From Chloroflexota bacterium (GTDB lineage Bacteria; Chloroflexota; Anaerolineae; UBA7937; B3-Chlor), in NCBI GenBank assembly GCA_030613785.1, contig JAUWLF010000017.1:1-55194 (forward strand): a stretch of DNA of 55,194 nt. The letters are read 5' to 3'. The position numbers were made by a program, and so were the translations under genes. Shown one piece after another: positions 24,878 to 32,075 of the stretch. The notes beneath the pieces are model-generated. The model was not told the DNA's origin and made no database searches. It saw nothing but the letters and a program-made list of their open reading frames with translations. How positions within the stretch are numbered: the first letter of the stretch is position 1; each line of letters starts with the position of its first letter.

Positions 24878-25891
24878 CTACAGGACCAGCGCTTCTAATT
24901 CGGCAGGAAGAGCATCCTTGTCATCGGCCACAGGTGGTACGATGGGTGGTTGCCCCTGCTGCTCCATGATCGCCTGCCCCTCTGGCCCAAGCAAGAACTT
25001 CACGAACTCCAGGGCCAGGTCCGGACTGAGCGCGACGTCGGGAATTGTCACACCGTAGACAATCGGCTTGCCCTCAATTGTCATCGTGATGTTCGGCTCC
25101 TTGCCGGCGATGTCCACCGATGCTTCGGCATAGAACTCGGCGTGCTCCACCTGGCTCAGGTTTATCTCGTCAGGGAGCTCCACGAAGTCCAGGCCGTGCT
25201 GCACTGCCACCGAACGATACTCCCAGGCGTAGTCCATGTCACCCGTCTCCAGGAGCGCGATCAACTCCACCGATTTAGGGCGCACGTTTCGCGGTGGGCA
25301 ATGCTCGTCCAAAGTGGTGTAGAGTCCGGGTACCCCGTAGTGCTTCTCGGCCAGTTGCCAGACCAGCAGCGTTCGGTACCCGCAGGGGTCAGCGTCGGGG
25401 TCGGCGTGGCCGTAGATCACACCGTCACGGGTCAGCACCTCATACCAGTTCTCTGCACTGATCTCATCCGCGTGCTGTGACTGGCCCGTGTAGGCGATGA
25501 CCATGGTGTTGCGGGCAAACCGGATATTCCAGTCGGCCCAATCCGGGATGAGGAGCTTGTCAATGATAGTGTAGTCTGCCGACATCATCACGTCGGCCTC
25601 CCGGTCCAGTTCGCTGATCTTCCTCGCGGCTGAGTTGCTGCCCGAGGCCTCAGTCTCGAAGGTTACGTTGGGATGCAGTGCCTGAAAGGCCTCGGCTAGA
25701 GCCTTCATGGGCACAGTCAGGCTGCCAGCGTGGAATATGACTATCTTGCCCTCCAGTTCTGTTGCCGCGGGTGACTCTTCAGGCTGCGGAGTCGCAGCAG
25801 CGCCGCAAGCGGACAGCAGCAACGCCACTAGCATCATTGCGGCCACGGCCATCCAGAGTTCTCGTTTCCTCACCTTTCTCTTCTTAATCAT
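24878..25891 (-). CDS. wtpA: Molybdate/tungstate-binding lipoprotein (WtpA/ModA-like)
   Basis: A 337-residue solute-binding protein with lipobox LLSAC (Cys29). It begins its fold with GKIVIFHAGSLTVPMKALAEAF and includes EASGSNSAARKISELDREADVMMSADY cut into conserved pieces (GSNSAARKI, ADVMMSADYTIID). These are typical of the Wtp/archaeal-type ModA branch for tungstate or molybdate; which oxyanion is preferred cannot be told. The start is ATG 25891 with GGGAGGG upstream. Its start overlaps the stop of a 26-codon leader ORF. Confidence 0.87.
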   Translation of the reverse strand: MIKKRKVRKRELWMAVAAMMLVALLLSACGAAATPQPEESPAATELEGKIVIFHAGSLTVPMKALAEAFQALHPNVTFETEASGSNSAARKISELDREADVMMSADYTIIDKLLIPDWADWNIRFARNTMVIAYTGQSQHADEISAENWYEVLTRDGVIYGHADPDADPCGYRTLLVWQLAEKHYGVPGLYTTLDEHCPPRNVRPKSVELIALLETGDMDYAWEYRSVAVQHGLDFVELPDEINLSQVEHAEFYAEASVDIAGKEPNITMTIEGKPIVYGVTIPDVALSPDLALEFVKFLLGPEGQAIMEQQGQPPIVPPVADDKDALPAELEALVL

Positions 25892-25964
25892 CGGTGTCCC
25901 TCCCTTGACATATCGTACGTCCAACCTCGCGTCTACTGCATTCCGCGCCAGTTGTGCATCCCAT
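25884..25964 (-). CDS. Possible 26-codon leader ORF coupled to wtpA
   Basis: ATG 25964 follows a strong ribosome site GAGGAGG at 5-nt spacing. The frame encodes 26 residues (MGCTTGAECSRREVGRTIC then QGRDTDD) and stops at 25884-25886, just inside wtpA, whose ATG is at 25889-25891. The peptide contains three Cys and no hydrophobic helix. It lies between the proximal riboswitch and wtpA, so ribosomes reaching its stop could re-initiate at wtpA. Real translation is unproven. Confidence 0.45.
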   Translation of the reverse strand: MGCTTGAECSRREVGRTICQGRDTDD

Positions 25965-26039
25965 CACCTCCTCTGCAATCTTCTCCTGCGGAAAGGAGCA
26001 CATGGGAGCAAGGTCGAGAAACACCGACATCAGCCTAGA

Positions 26040-26134
26040 TCTCCTTTCCAAGCACGGGAGGCACGGCCGTTTCCAGCCGCACCCTATCGCCCATGACCCG
26101 TAGGCTTGAGCCCTTAGGGCCTCTGGGTCGGAGA
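26040..26134 (-). ncRNA. Moco-type riboswitch, proximal copy
   Basis: On the minus strand the RNA shows TCTCCGACCCAG at its 5' side, then ATGGGCGATAGGG, a GGAAAC-containing hairpin and CCTCCCGTGCTTGGAAAGGAGA at its 3' side, of which the outer TCTCC and GGAGA form P1. The internal stem CGGC/GCCG differs from the distal copy's GTAGC/GCTAC, so pairing is conserved while sequence changes. Position ahead of wtpABC-moaACDE fits the Moco (or tungsten-cofactor) class. The 3' strand GGAAAGGAG is also perfectly complementary to CTCCTTTCC (25998-25990 on this strand), a plausible switching partner near the leader ORF's ribosome site. Confidence 0.8.
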
Positions 26135-26180
26135 CTCACCTAAACCTCTCGGTTGAGTATGAGAAAGCACCTAACAAGAA

Positions 26181-26210
26181 AGGCGTCCACCTGGAAAGCG
26201 GTGGACGCCT
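26181..26210 (-). terminator. Intrinsic terminator between the two riboswitch copies
   Basis: AGGCGTCCACC (26181-26191) and GGTGGACGCCT (26200-26210) form a perfect 11-bp stem with an 8-nt loop. On the minus strand it is followed by TTCTTGTT. The minus-strand loop reads GCTTTCCA, and its CTTTCCA is complementary to TGGAAAG in the 3' strand of the distal aptamer. That suggests the stem is the distal riboswitch's expression platform (inference). Confidence 0.75.
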
Positions 26211-26232
26211 GGTCAATGCCTGCCTATCGTCC

Positions 26233-26337
26233 TTCTCCTTTCCAAGCACGGGAGGTGTAGCCGTTTCCAGCTACGCCCTATCGCCCAGCGTCCATAGGTT
26301 TCTGGCTAGCACCGTCAGGTCCGCTGGGTCGGAGAAA
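26233..26337 (-). ncRNA. Moco-type riboswitch, distal copy
   Basis: It has the same architecture as the proximal copy. P1 is TTCTCC/GGAGAA. P2 is CCCAGCG/CGCTGGG (7 bp), followed by CGATAGGG. The hairpin GTAGC-TGGAAACG-GCTAC is followed by CCTCCCGTGCTTGGAAAGG. It starts only about 20 nt from the predicted transcription start and is followed by a terminator stem at 26181-26210. Shared blocks GGGCGATAGGG, GGAAACGG and CTCCCGTGCTTGGAAAGG with diverged but paired stems argue for a conserved structured RNA. Confidence 0.8.
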
Positions 26338-26362
26338 CGACCCTTATTCAACTTTCGACCGT

Positions 26363-26391
26363 ATTATACACCATCTTGTTTCAAAGTGCAA
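26363..26391 (-). promoter_or_regulatory. Consensus sigma70 promoter of the Mo/W-Moco operon
   Basis: On the minus strand TTGCAC (26391-26386) and TATAAT (26368-26363) are exactly 17 nt apart. Transcription would begin near 26356, about 20 nt before the first riboswitch. I found no other good promoter before moaA, so all wtp and moa genes probably depend on it. Confidence 0.85.
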
Positions 26392-26690
26392 CACCAAGGC
26401 CGCCCTCACGCAAAGGGATAACGAGTCGCACCTCCTGGTGGAGCCGAGGACTGCGAAGAGCACAGCACCACTCGCAAATCCTATGGAACTCAGTGGTCTT
26501 CGACCAGTAGTTGACCATGCTGGCGCCCCGAATCTGGTATGATAGAGGCCCAGCACTTCAGTGGTCGTCTCTCACATTCAACGAACCTCGTCCCAGCCGG
26601 GGGTCGAACACAGGGTGACCATTTGGCCGATGTCACGAAAGCCGGGAAGAATGCGCGACGCGCAACTCAGCCAAGGGGATACCGGGATAA

Positions 26691-26786
26691 CGGGAGTGGA
26701 TGGGAGTCGAACCCACCATGGCTAGCTGCTCGCCACCCATCAACGGTTTTGAAGACCGCGGAGCCCACCAGGACTCAACCACCCCC
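26691..26786 (-). tRNA. selC: tRNA-Sec (anticodon TCA)
   Basis: A 96-nt gene with all bacterial selenocysteine-tRNA hallmarks. The 8-bp acceptor stem GGGGGTGG/CCACTCCC includes one G-U. The 6-bp D stem GAGTCC/GGGCTC has a 4-nt loop. The anticodon loop is CTTCAAA, and a long variable arm is present. The 5-bp T stem has loop TTCGACT, giving the 8/5 acceptor-T arrangement. The discriminator is G and CCA is not encoded. Its presence implies that this organism reads some UGA codons as selenocysteine; selA, selB and selD are not in the window. Confidence 0.96.
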
Positions 26787-26796
26787 ACCTGCTCTA

Positions 26797-26825
26797 ATAA
26801 TACTGCCTTCTTGCCTTCCAGTCAA
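26797..26825 (-). promoter_or_regulatory. sigma70 promoter of selC
   Basis: On the minus strand TTGACT (26825-26820) and TATTAT (26802-26797) are 17 nt apart, placing initiation about 4 nt before the mature tRNA 5' end at 26786. The -35 box overlaps the last codons of the upstream radical SAM gene, so selC can be expressed alone as well as by read-through. Confidence 0.75.
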
Positions 26826-27790
26826 GACCAGCCTCCCACATCGGCCCCATAGGACAACGTCTCTTCTATGGCCTGCTGTGCCTCGCGGGGAGTCAAGGGC
26901 CGAGGGTAGTTGTACAGAGGGCCGCTTGGAGGTTCGTTGTAGTAGGGGCGGTTGCATCCAGGACAGCCCGAGGTCTCGAAGGCTTTGCCATTGGCCAAGA
27001 CTTCTCGTAGCTCGTCCTCCGGCATTCCGAAGGAGACGATCCTCCCCTCTGGCGAGAAGGTGAAATCCTTGGTGCTCCTCAGGTTGCAGGAAATCAGGTA
27101 TTGAGCCACCTGGATGCGTCGATAGCTATCCATCGATGGGGGTGGTTCGTCCGCCATCTCCGTTCCGGGGATGGGTGTGAAAGCGAAGAGCGCAACGGTA
27201 ACGCCCCACTCCTGGAGACGTCCCATCATACTCACCAACTCCCCCTCCGTCTCGCCCAGCCCAGCCATCACGTGGGTGGCGATCCGGCCGGGATAACGAC
27301 GCGCCGCTTCCTCGACGACACACAGTGCCTCGGCCAGGTTGCCCTTCTTGACGCGCCGATATGATTCCTCTGTGACCGCATCCAAACTCAGACCTACTCT
27401 CTCCAGCCCCGCCTCCAGCAGCTCTCCGGCTTCATCGGCATCAGCCACCACAGAAGCGCCCTGTGGGAATTGGTGGCCCATCCGACCAGCGATCTCCCTG
27501 ACCCGTTCCAGGTACCCTTCACTCACCGTGACCTGCAAGCAGCAGCGCTCTATCTCCCCTCTCGAGTAAGCTCGTTTCACAGCGGTCAACACCTGTTCCT
27601 CATTCCACGAAGGCCAGTTGACCCGGGAGAGAGCCATGGCCGAAGCTTCACTATGTCTGGCTTGAGCGCAGAAGGCACAGTCGCGACGACAACGCCCCCC
27701 TACCATCAGATATGCGGTGGTAGGGGCAACGTCAAGCCGGACATCTGCCAAACCCAAGACACCAACGGTGCCTGATGACACCTTGATCAA
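26822..27790 (-). CDS. Biotin-synthase-like radical SAM protein next to selC
   Basis: A 322-residue radical SAM enzyme. The cluster motif is CRRDCAFC (Cys34, 38, 41) in GGRCRRDCAFCAQARHS, a biotin-synthase-like context. Later come VGLSLDAVTEE, THVMAGLGET and TPIPGTEM. The C-terminus carries an extra Cys pair, SGCPGCNRPYYNEPP, possibly a second cluster or substrate site. The start is TTG 27790 with AGGAG 8 nt upstream, 14 nt after the DedA stop; any earlier start would lie inside the DedA gene. Function unknown; relatives include lipoyl-synthase-like LipS proteins, a tentative idea from memory. Confidence 0.8.
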   Translation of the reverse strand: MIKVSSGTVGVLGLADVRLDVAPTTAYLMVGGRCRRDCAFCAQARHSEASAMALSRVNWPSWNEEQVLTAVKRAYSRGEIERCCLQVTVSEGYLERVREIAGRMGHQFPQGASVVADADEAGELLEAGLERVGLSLDAVTEESYRRVKKGNLAEALCVVEEAARRYPGRIATHVMAGLGETEGELVSMMGRLQEWGVTVALFAFTPIPGTEMADEPPPSMDSYRRIQVAQYLISCNLRSTKDFTFSPEGRIVSFGMPEDELREVLANGKAFETSGCPGCNRPYYNEPPSGPLYNYPRPLTPREAQQAIEETLSYGADVGGWS

Positions 27791-27804
27791 CCTGACAGCT
27801 CCTG

Positions 27805-28464
27805 TTACTCCACTCCCTCCTCGACGTCCGGCATCGATTCGTCTTTTCTGGTCTTGACGTGACGATAGATGAAGATGCCGACCAACACCCCTAGGATGAT
27901 CACAATCGGTATGTCCAAGGGACGCATCAAGTCCCGGACCCTCTCCCAGTGCTCGCCGAAAACGTACCCGGCCAAACCGAGGGCCCAACACCATATGAAA
28001 GAACCGACAAAGCTCCATAGAGTGAACTTGACGAAGTTCATACGTGCGACACCGGCCGGCACCGAGATGAAGGTGCGAACGACCGGCATCAGGCGCGAAA
28101 AGAAAGCCGTGTGCTCGCCATACTTACTGAACCACCTGTCCGCTAGCTCGATGTCGTGCGGACGGATAAGGACATACTTGCCGTACTTCTCCAGCAGGGG
28201 TCGCCCTCCCTTGGCGCCAACCCAATAGGTAAACACTGAACCAATCGTGCAACCCACAGCCCCCCACCAGCCCGCCCAGAAGGTGTGCCAGACGGACAGG
28301 CCCTTGGCCTGGATCAACATCCAGCCTGCCAAGGGCATCGTTACCTCGCTGGGCAAGAGAACGCAAGCGCTCTCGAGCGCCATCGCCAGAACTATGCCCG
28401 CCCAGCCAATAGTCTGGATCAGGTTTTGCAGAAACAGTACTACTTGGTGCTCAAAAGCCTCCAA
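27805..28464 (-). CDS. DedA family (VTT-domain) membrane protein
   Basis: A 219-residue inner-membrane protein. The family motifs are GWAGIVLAMALESACVLLPSE (near the N-terminus), a G-rich TIGSVFTYWVGAKGGRP block, FSRLMPVVRTFISVPAGVARM and a C-terminal helix. DedA proteins are polyprenyl-phosphate or phospholipid flippases/transporters needed for envelope homeostasis. The start is TTG 28464 with GGGAGG 8 nt upstream and a good promoter at 28502-28530. It leads a unit with the radical SAM gene and selC. Confidence 0.92.
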   Translation of the reverse strand: MEAFEHQVVLFLQNLIQTIGWAGIVLAMALESACVLLPSEVTMPLAGWMLIQAKGLSVWHTFWAGWWGAVGCTIGSVFTYWVGAKGGRPLLEKYGKYVLIRPHDIELADRWFSKYGEHTAFFSRLMPVVRTFISVPAGVARMNFVKFTLWSFVGSFIWCWALGLAGYVFGEHWERVRDLMRPLDIPIVIILGVLVGIFIYRHVKTRKDESMPDVEEGVE

Positions 28465-28501
28465 CGGTCTATCCTCCCTGTGTCACTGATAGAATGACGA
28501 C

Positions 28502-28530
28502 ATTATATCATTGGCAAGGCCGTCTAGCAA
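28502..28530 (-). promoter_or_regulatory. sigma70 promoter for the DedA-radical SAM unit
   Basis: On the minus strand TTGCTA (28530-28525) and TATAAT (28507-28502) are 17 nt apart. Initiation near 28495 gives a leader of about 30 nt before the TTG start at 28464. Confidence 0.75.
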
Positions 28531-28684
28531 CGTTTTCTTTGCGAGGAGAGTGCAAGAGCGCATCTCGAAGGCGCGTGTGAACCTGGGATCCCGCCACAGC
28601 ATAAGGGTATTGGCCTTTTTTCAACACCACATCTGGTCTGCTTGCTAGCCAGCAGACTCTGTCACCTGCCCTGCGAGGCCGAGC

Positions 28685-28759
28685 GAACTCCGTAGCCGTA
28701 CGGCATGCCGTGCGGCTACGCTAATGTCACTGTTCGGCGCACGCCTCAGCCGTTCATTG
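28685..28759. repeat. 75-bp palindromic dispersed repeat, copy 1
   Basis: This segment aligns without gaps to 50243-50317, with 62 of 75 positions identical. Its core is an imperfect palindrome, CCGTAGCCGTACGGC and GCCGTGCGGCTACGC around a 2-nt centre. The conserved 3' part is TTCGGCGCAC then CAGCCGTTCATTG. Both copies are intergenic. It lies in the 380-nt gap 28465-28844, which otherwise holds only the DedA promoter. Confidence 0.75.
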
Positions 28760-28844
28760 CAAGAGGGAAGATGGCCATCATCTCCTGCTGGTCCCAGGAG
28801 AGCGCTACTCAACGCCTTCGCCGTGAGAAGGGAACCACAAGGAA

Positions 28845-29105
28845 CTAGGGGGCTTGATGAGGGGTGTGGGAGGAGGCCAGAGCCTCAGCGAGAGCCGCCA
28901 ACTGGCCCATGTTGACCAGGCTCAAGGAAACTCCATGATCTTTCAGCTCCGTGTAGCCCATGCCCTTGAACAGCCGATGGCTGGCTACCCGGCACATCTC
29001 GTCGTAGAGCTCCGGCCATTTACAGCCTCGCCGCTCCAGGCAAAAGAAAACGAACTCTTCAGCCAGTGCATTGTCTTCAATGACCACAGATCTCTCCACA
29101 AACAC
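28845..29105 (-). CDS. Small hypothetical protein
   Basis: About 86 residues if started at GTG 29105; GTG 29087 after GGAGAG is also possible. The sequence looks protein-like: EDNALAEEFVFFCLERRGC, then WPELYDEMCRVASHRLFKGMGY, with three Cys and helical periodicity. No family is recognised. A -10 box TATAAT lies at 29174-29169 on this strand, with only a weak -35, placing a start of transcription upstream. It stands alone between the 75-bp repeat and the divergent glycoside hydrolase gene. Confidence 0.5.
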   Translation of the reverse strand: MFVERSVVIEDNALAEEFVFFCLERRGCKWPELYDEMCRVASHRLFKGMGYTELKDHGVSLSLVNMGQLAALAEALASSHTPHQAP

Positions 29106-29290
29106 ACCAGTGGATGCCGGTGACAAACGCCGATGCCCGTCCGCTACCCTTGATTGACGCGCGATAAGATTATACCCCAAGCCAGATTCATCATGCCACA
29201 TCCGAGGCCCTATGCTACCTTAAAACACCCATCCCGTTACCTTAAAGATCCGGGCTGCGATGGGATGTCAAGAGGAGTTGCGCCTTTATC

Positions 29291-29314
29291 CACACCGACT
29301 TGGTGTGCTATAAT
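29291..29314 (+). promoter_or_regulatory. -10 box with inverted-repeat operator before the glycoside hydrolase
   Basis: TATAAT at 29309-29314 is preceded immediately by the inverted repeat CACACC (29291-29296) and GGTGTG (29302-29307). The repeat occupies the usual spacer between -35 and -10. The -35 region is poor (TTATCC), which suggests an activator-dependent or repressed promoter. The gene's ATG follows 30 nt later. Confidence 0.5.
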
Positions 29315-29344
29315 ACTTCGGCTCGGAGCGGAAGAGAGACCGTC

Positions 29345-30892
29345 ATGATCTCGAAGCCACGGTACAGATCGGTCTGGAGCACATCGGCACTAATGATGGC
29401 TCTACTGGCAGTGACCCTTCTCAGCACAGGGGTCTCACGCGGACCCATGTGTGGCATACACACGGTGCGTGCTGGTGACAAGGCTCTGTCAATGATCCAG
29501 GAAGCTGGCTGCTCCTGGGTAGTGCAGCTCTTCGCCTGGTCTGAGATCGAGCCACTAGCGGGGGAATACTTCTGGGAGTATCCCGACGCTGTCGTGCGGG
29601 CTTGCGAGTACTATGGACTGAACCTTGCCGTCCGGCTTGACCAGCCCCCTGACTGGGCGCTGTCGCCCAATGGGGACCAGCTCCCCTTTGACCTGGAGGC
29701 CTACGCTTCTTTCGTGTCCCGCGTGGCTCAGCGGTACCAGGGGCGCGTGCAGGCCTATATCATCTGGAACGAGCCCAACCTAGCTCAGGAATGGGGAGGC
29801 CACTCGCCCGATCCGGCGGGCTACGCGGAGTTGTTGCGAAGAGCATATGCCGCTGTCAAGGCAAGTGATCCCCAAGCTCTGGTAGTCAGTGCAGGCCTGG
29901 CACCCACCAACCGAGTCGACGATACCGCGATGGACGACCGCACCTATCTGCAGAGAATGTACGATGCCAGCGCCGCGGGAAGCTTTGACATCCTGGGAAC
30001 TCATCCCTATGGCTTCGCATATCCGCCGGACGATGCTCGCCACGCCCACCAGGGACTCAATTTCTCGCGCCTGTTGGACCTACGAGAGATCATGACCCGT
30101 AACGGGGATGTCCACAAGCCAGTCTGGGCCACCGAGGTAGGCTGGACCGCGGAGGTTGTGGATGAGTCCAGCGGGTGGCTTGAAGTCAGCGAGGAGCAGC
30201 AGGCCTCCTATCTGGTACGAGCCTTCGAGAAGGCCCGCAACGACTGGCCCTGGCTGAAGTTGATCGCTGTATGGAACCTCAGCGCCGGATTGCCCGACGA
30301 CGACGAGAAAAGGGGCTACAGCATCGTAGATGATGTCTACGGACCTCATCCGGCGTATGCCGCTCTGGCAGAGATGCCGAAGCGGCACATCTCGGCAATC
30401 GGTGTCTCGGCTCAGCCTGCCGGCGGCACAGTGCAGATCCTGGCGCCAGATGTGGTAGTTCGCCTGGGTGATGTGGACACTTTCCACCCTCACTGGGCTC
30501 GCATCTACGGCGGGCGGGCCCCTTGTCGTCGCTGGAGGGGTGACTTCTACCTGAATCAGCCAGGCAGGGACCGCTGGCAGTTGACAATGGAGATCATGCA
30601 GGTGGAAGAGCAAGGGAACATCGTGGTCATCAATGGGCATGCTTTGCAGCCCATGGCCATACCTCTGCGGGGAAAGCTGGACTTTGCCTCCAATTGGAGC
30701 ATGGCTGTCCTGGATGTTCCACCCCTAGCCTTGCGCCAGGGACACAACGTCATCAAGATAGCTGCCAGCCCGCGCCTGCCAGTCTACCAAGACGGTCATG
30801 CCCATTTCGAGAGTCTTCAGTTTCGCAACCTGCGTCTGGTGAACACCGGGCTTGCCAATCCGACAGACTTCGTGACATCGCCCACTCCGTAG
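29345..30892 (+). CDS. Secreted glycoside hydrolase (clan GH-A-like) with C-terminal beta domain
   Basis: A 515-residue exported protein with an N-terminal hydrophobic signal (about residues 14-30). A (beta/alpha)8 domain of the GH5/GH39-like type follows. The acid/base is probably Glu143 in YIIWNEPN and the nucleophile Glu264 in WATEVGWT. FAWSEIEPLAGEY and THPYGFAYPPD are also in character. Residues after about 385 form a beta-rich domain (VVRLGDVDTFHPHWARIY) that may bind carbohydrate. The substrate is not deducible. Single gene with its own promoter region. Confidence 0.82.
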   Translation: MISKPRYRSVWSTSALMMALLAVTLLSTGVSRGPMCGIHTVRAGDKALSMIQEAGCSWVVQLFAWSEIEPLAGEYFWEYPDAVVRACEYYGLNLAVRLDQPPDWALSPNGDQLPFDLEAYASFVSRVAQRYQGRVQAYIIWNEPNLAQEWGGHSPDPAGYAELLRRAYAAVKASDPQALVVSAGLAPTNRVDDTAMDDRTYLQRMYDASAAGSFDILGTHPYGFAYPPDDARHAHQGLNFSRLLDLREIMTRNGDVHKPVWATEVGWTAEVVDESSGWLEVSEEQQASYLVRAFEKARNDWPWLKLIAVWNLSAGLPDDDEKRGYSIVDDVYGPHPAYAALAEMPKRHISAIGVSAQPAGGTVQILAPDVVVRLGDVDTFHPHWARIYGGRAPCRRWRGDFYLNQPGRDRWQLTMEIMQVEEQGNIVVINGHALQPMAIPLRGKLDFASNWSMAVLDVPPLALRQGHNVIKIAASPRLPVYQDGHAHFESLQFRNLRLVNTGLANPTDFVTSPTP

Positions 30893-31010
30893 AGCTGGAT
30901 ACCTGACAGACAACTTTCCCCCACCTGCTCTCTCCCATTGAGCACATGAACGCACATAGCCCGTCGGACCAGCGCGGGTTGACGCCACCAATCAGTGAGC
31001 TGTGACGGGA

Positions 31011-31039
31011 TTGCACCAGCAGCGTCCGACAGGTATAAT
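31011..31039 (+). promoter_or_regulatory. sigma70 promoter for holB-ricT
   Basis: TTGCAC (31011-31016) and TATAAT (31034-31039) are 17 nt apart. Initiation near 31046 leaves a short leader of about 17 nt before the ATG at 31063. Confidence 0.8.
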
Positions 31040-31062
31040 GTATTTGAGGCAACGTTCGCAGA

Positions 31063-32073
31063 ATGTGGCAGATAGTCGGGCACGATTGGGTCGTCGCGCT
31101 ATTGAGGAATCGCATCGCCGAGGACAGGGTATCGCATGCCTACCTCTTCACGGGTGCTCCCCACATCGGCAAACGCTCCCTGTCCCTGAATCTGGCTCAA
31201 GCCTTGAACTGCAAGGAGGAAGAGAGGCCTTGCGGGCATTGCACCTCCTGCCACAAGATCGACGAGGGCATTCATCCCGATGTGCGGATCATAGATCTCC
31301 ACCATCAGGCACTTCTTCGCGGGGAGACCCTGGCGCAGCAGAATGAATTGCGCATAGATACTGTCAGGGCCGTAGAAGCCGACATCAGCCTGAGGCCGTT
31401 CGAGGGACAAAGGAAGGTCTTCATCATACCCGAGGCCGAGATCATGAACCCCCAGGCTGCCAACTGTCTGCTGAAGACCCTAGAAGAGCCGCCGCCACAT
31501 GCTGTCCTGCTACTGACAGCCTCGGACGCGCGGTTGCTGTTGCCCACCATCGTCTCGCGTTGTCAGGTGTTTGGCCTGCGGCTCCTTCCCACCGACGTCA
31601 TCGCGAAGGAGTTGCAGCGTCGGTGCGGAGTGAGTGAAGCTCAAGCCTGTCTTATAGCTAGACTGAGCGAGGGCAGAATGGGTTGGGCCATAACCGCCGC
31701 TCAGGACGGCATCACCTTGACGCAACGAGAGGAGAGGTTGCAACAGCTTCTTGCACTGCCTAACGTGGGACGCATCGATCGTCTGGACTACGCTGCGCAA
31801 CTCAGCCGTCACCCTCATCTCATAGGCGAGGTCCTGGAGCTGTGGCTGAGTTGGTGGCGAGATCTGCTCCTAGTGAGGAGCGGCTGCGAAGAGATGATCA
31901 CCAATGTGGATCTTTTCGCCCCACTGGAGAAACAGGCCAGCAAGCACAGCCCGAGAGACTTGTCGGGTTTCATGAAAGCCATCCGCCGCACGATGATGCA
32001 GCTTGAGCTCAACGCCAACCCTCGCCTGGCTCTGGAAGTGCTGATGCTGGACCTGCCGGTGGGAACCGACTGA
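31063..32073 (+). CDS. holB: DNA polymerase III delta' subunit (clamp loader)
   Basis: A 336-residue AAA+ subunit of the clamp loader. The N-terminus MWQIVGHDWVVALLR and SHAYLFTGAPHIGKRSL (Walker-A-like) are followed by a zinc module with Cys50, 57, 60 and 63. The sensor/arginine-finger segment IVSRCQVF follows NCLLKTLEEPP. The C-terminal third is the helical collar. Its stop lies 2 nt before ricT, the common holB-ricT (yaaT) pairing of Gram-positive-like genomes. Confidence 0.9.
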   Translation: MWQIVGHDWVVALLRNRIAEDRVSHAYLFTGAPHIGKRSLSLNLAQALNCKEEERPCGHCTSCHKIDEGIHPDVRIIDLHHQALLRGETLAQQNELRIDTVRAVEADISLRPFEGQRKVFIIPEAEIMNPQAANCLLKTLEEPPPHAVLLLTASDARLLLPTIVSRCQVFGLRLLPTDVIAKELQRRCGVSEAQACLIARLSEGRMGWAITAAQDGITLTQREERLQQLLALPNVGRIDRLDYAAQLSRHPHLIGEVLELWLSWWRDLLLVRSGCEEMITNVDLFAPLEKQASKHSPRDLSGFMKAIRRTMMQLELNANPRLALEVLMLDLPVGTD

Positions 32074-32075
32074 GG

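Noticed and set aside
28597..28625. T-rich run GGCCTTTTTT as a plus-strand terminator
   Set aside because: Only a 4-bp stem precedes it and no plus-strand gene ends nearby.
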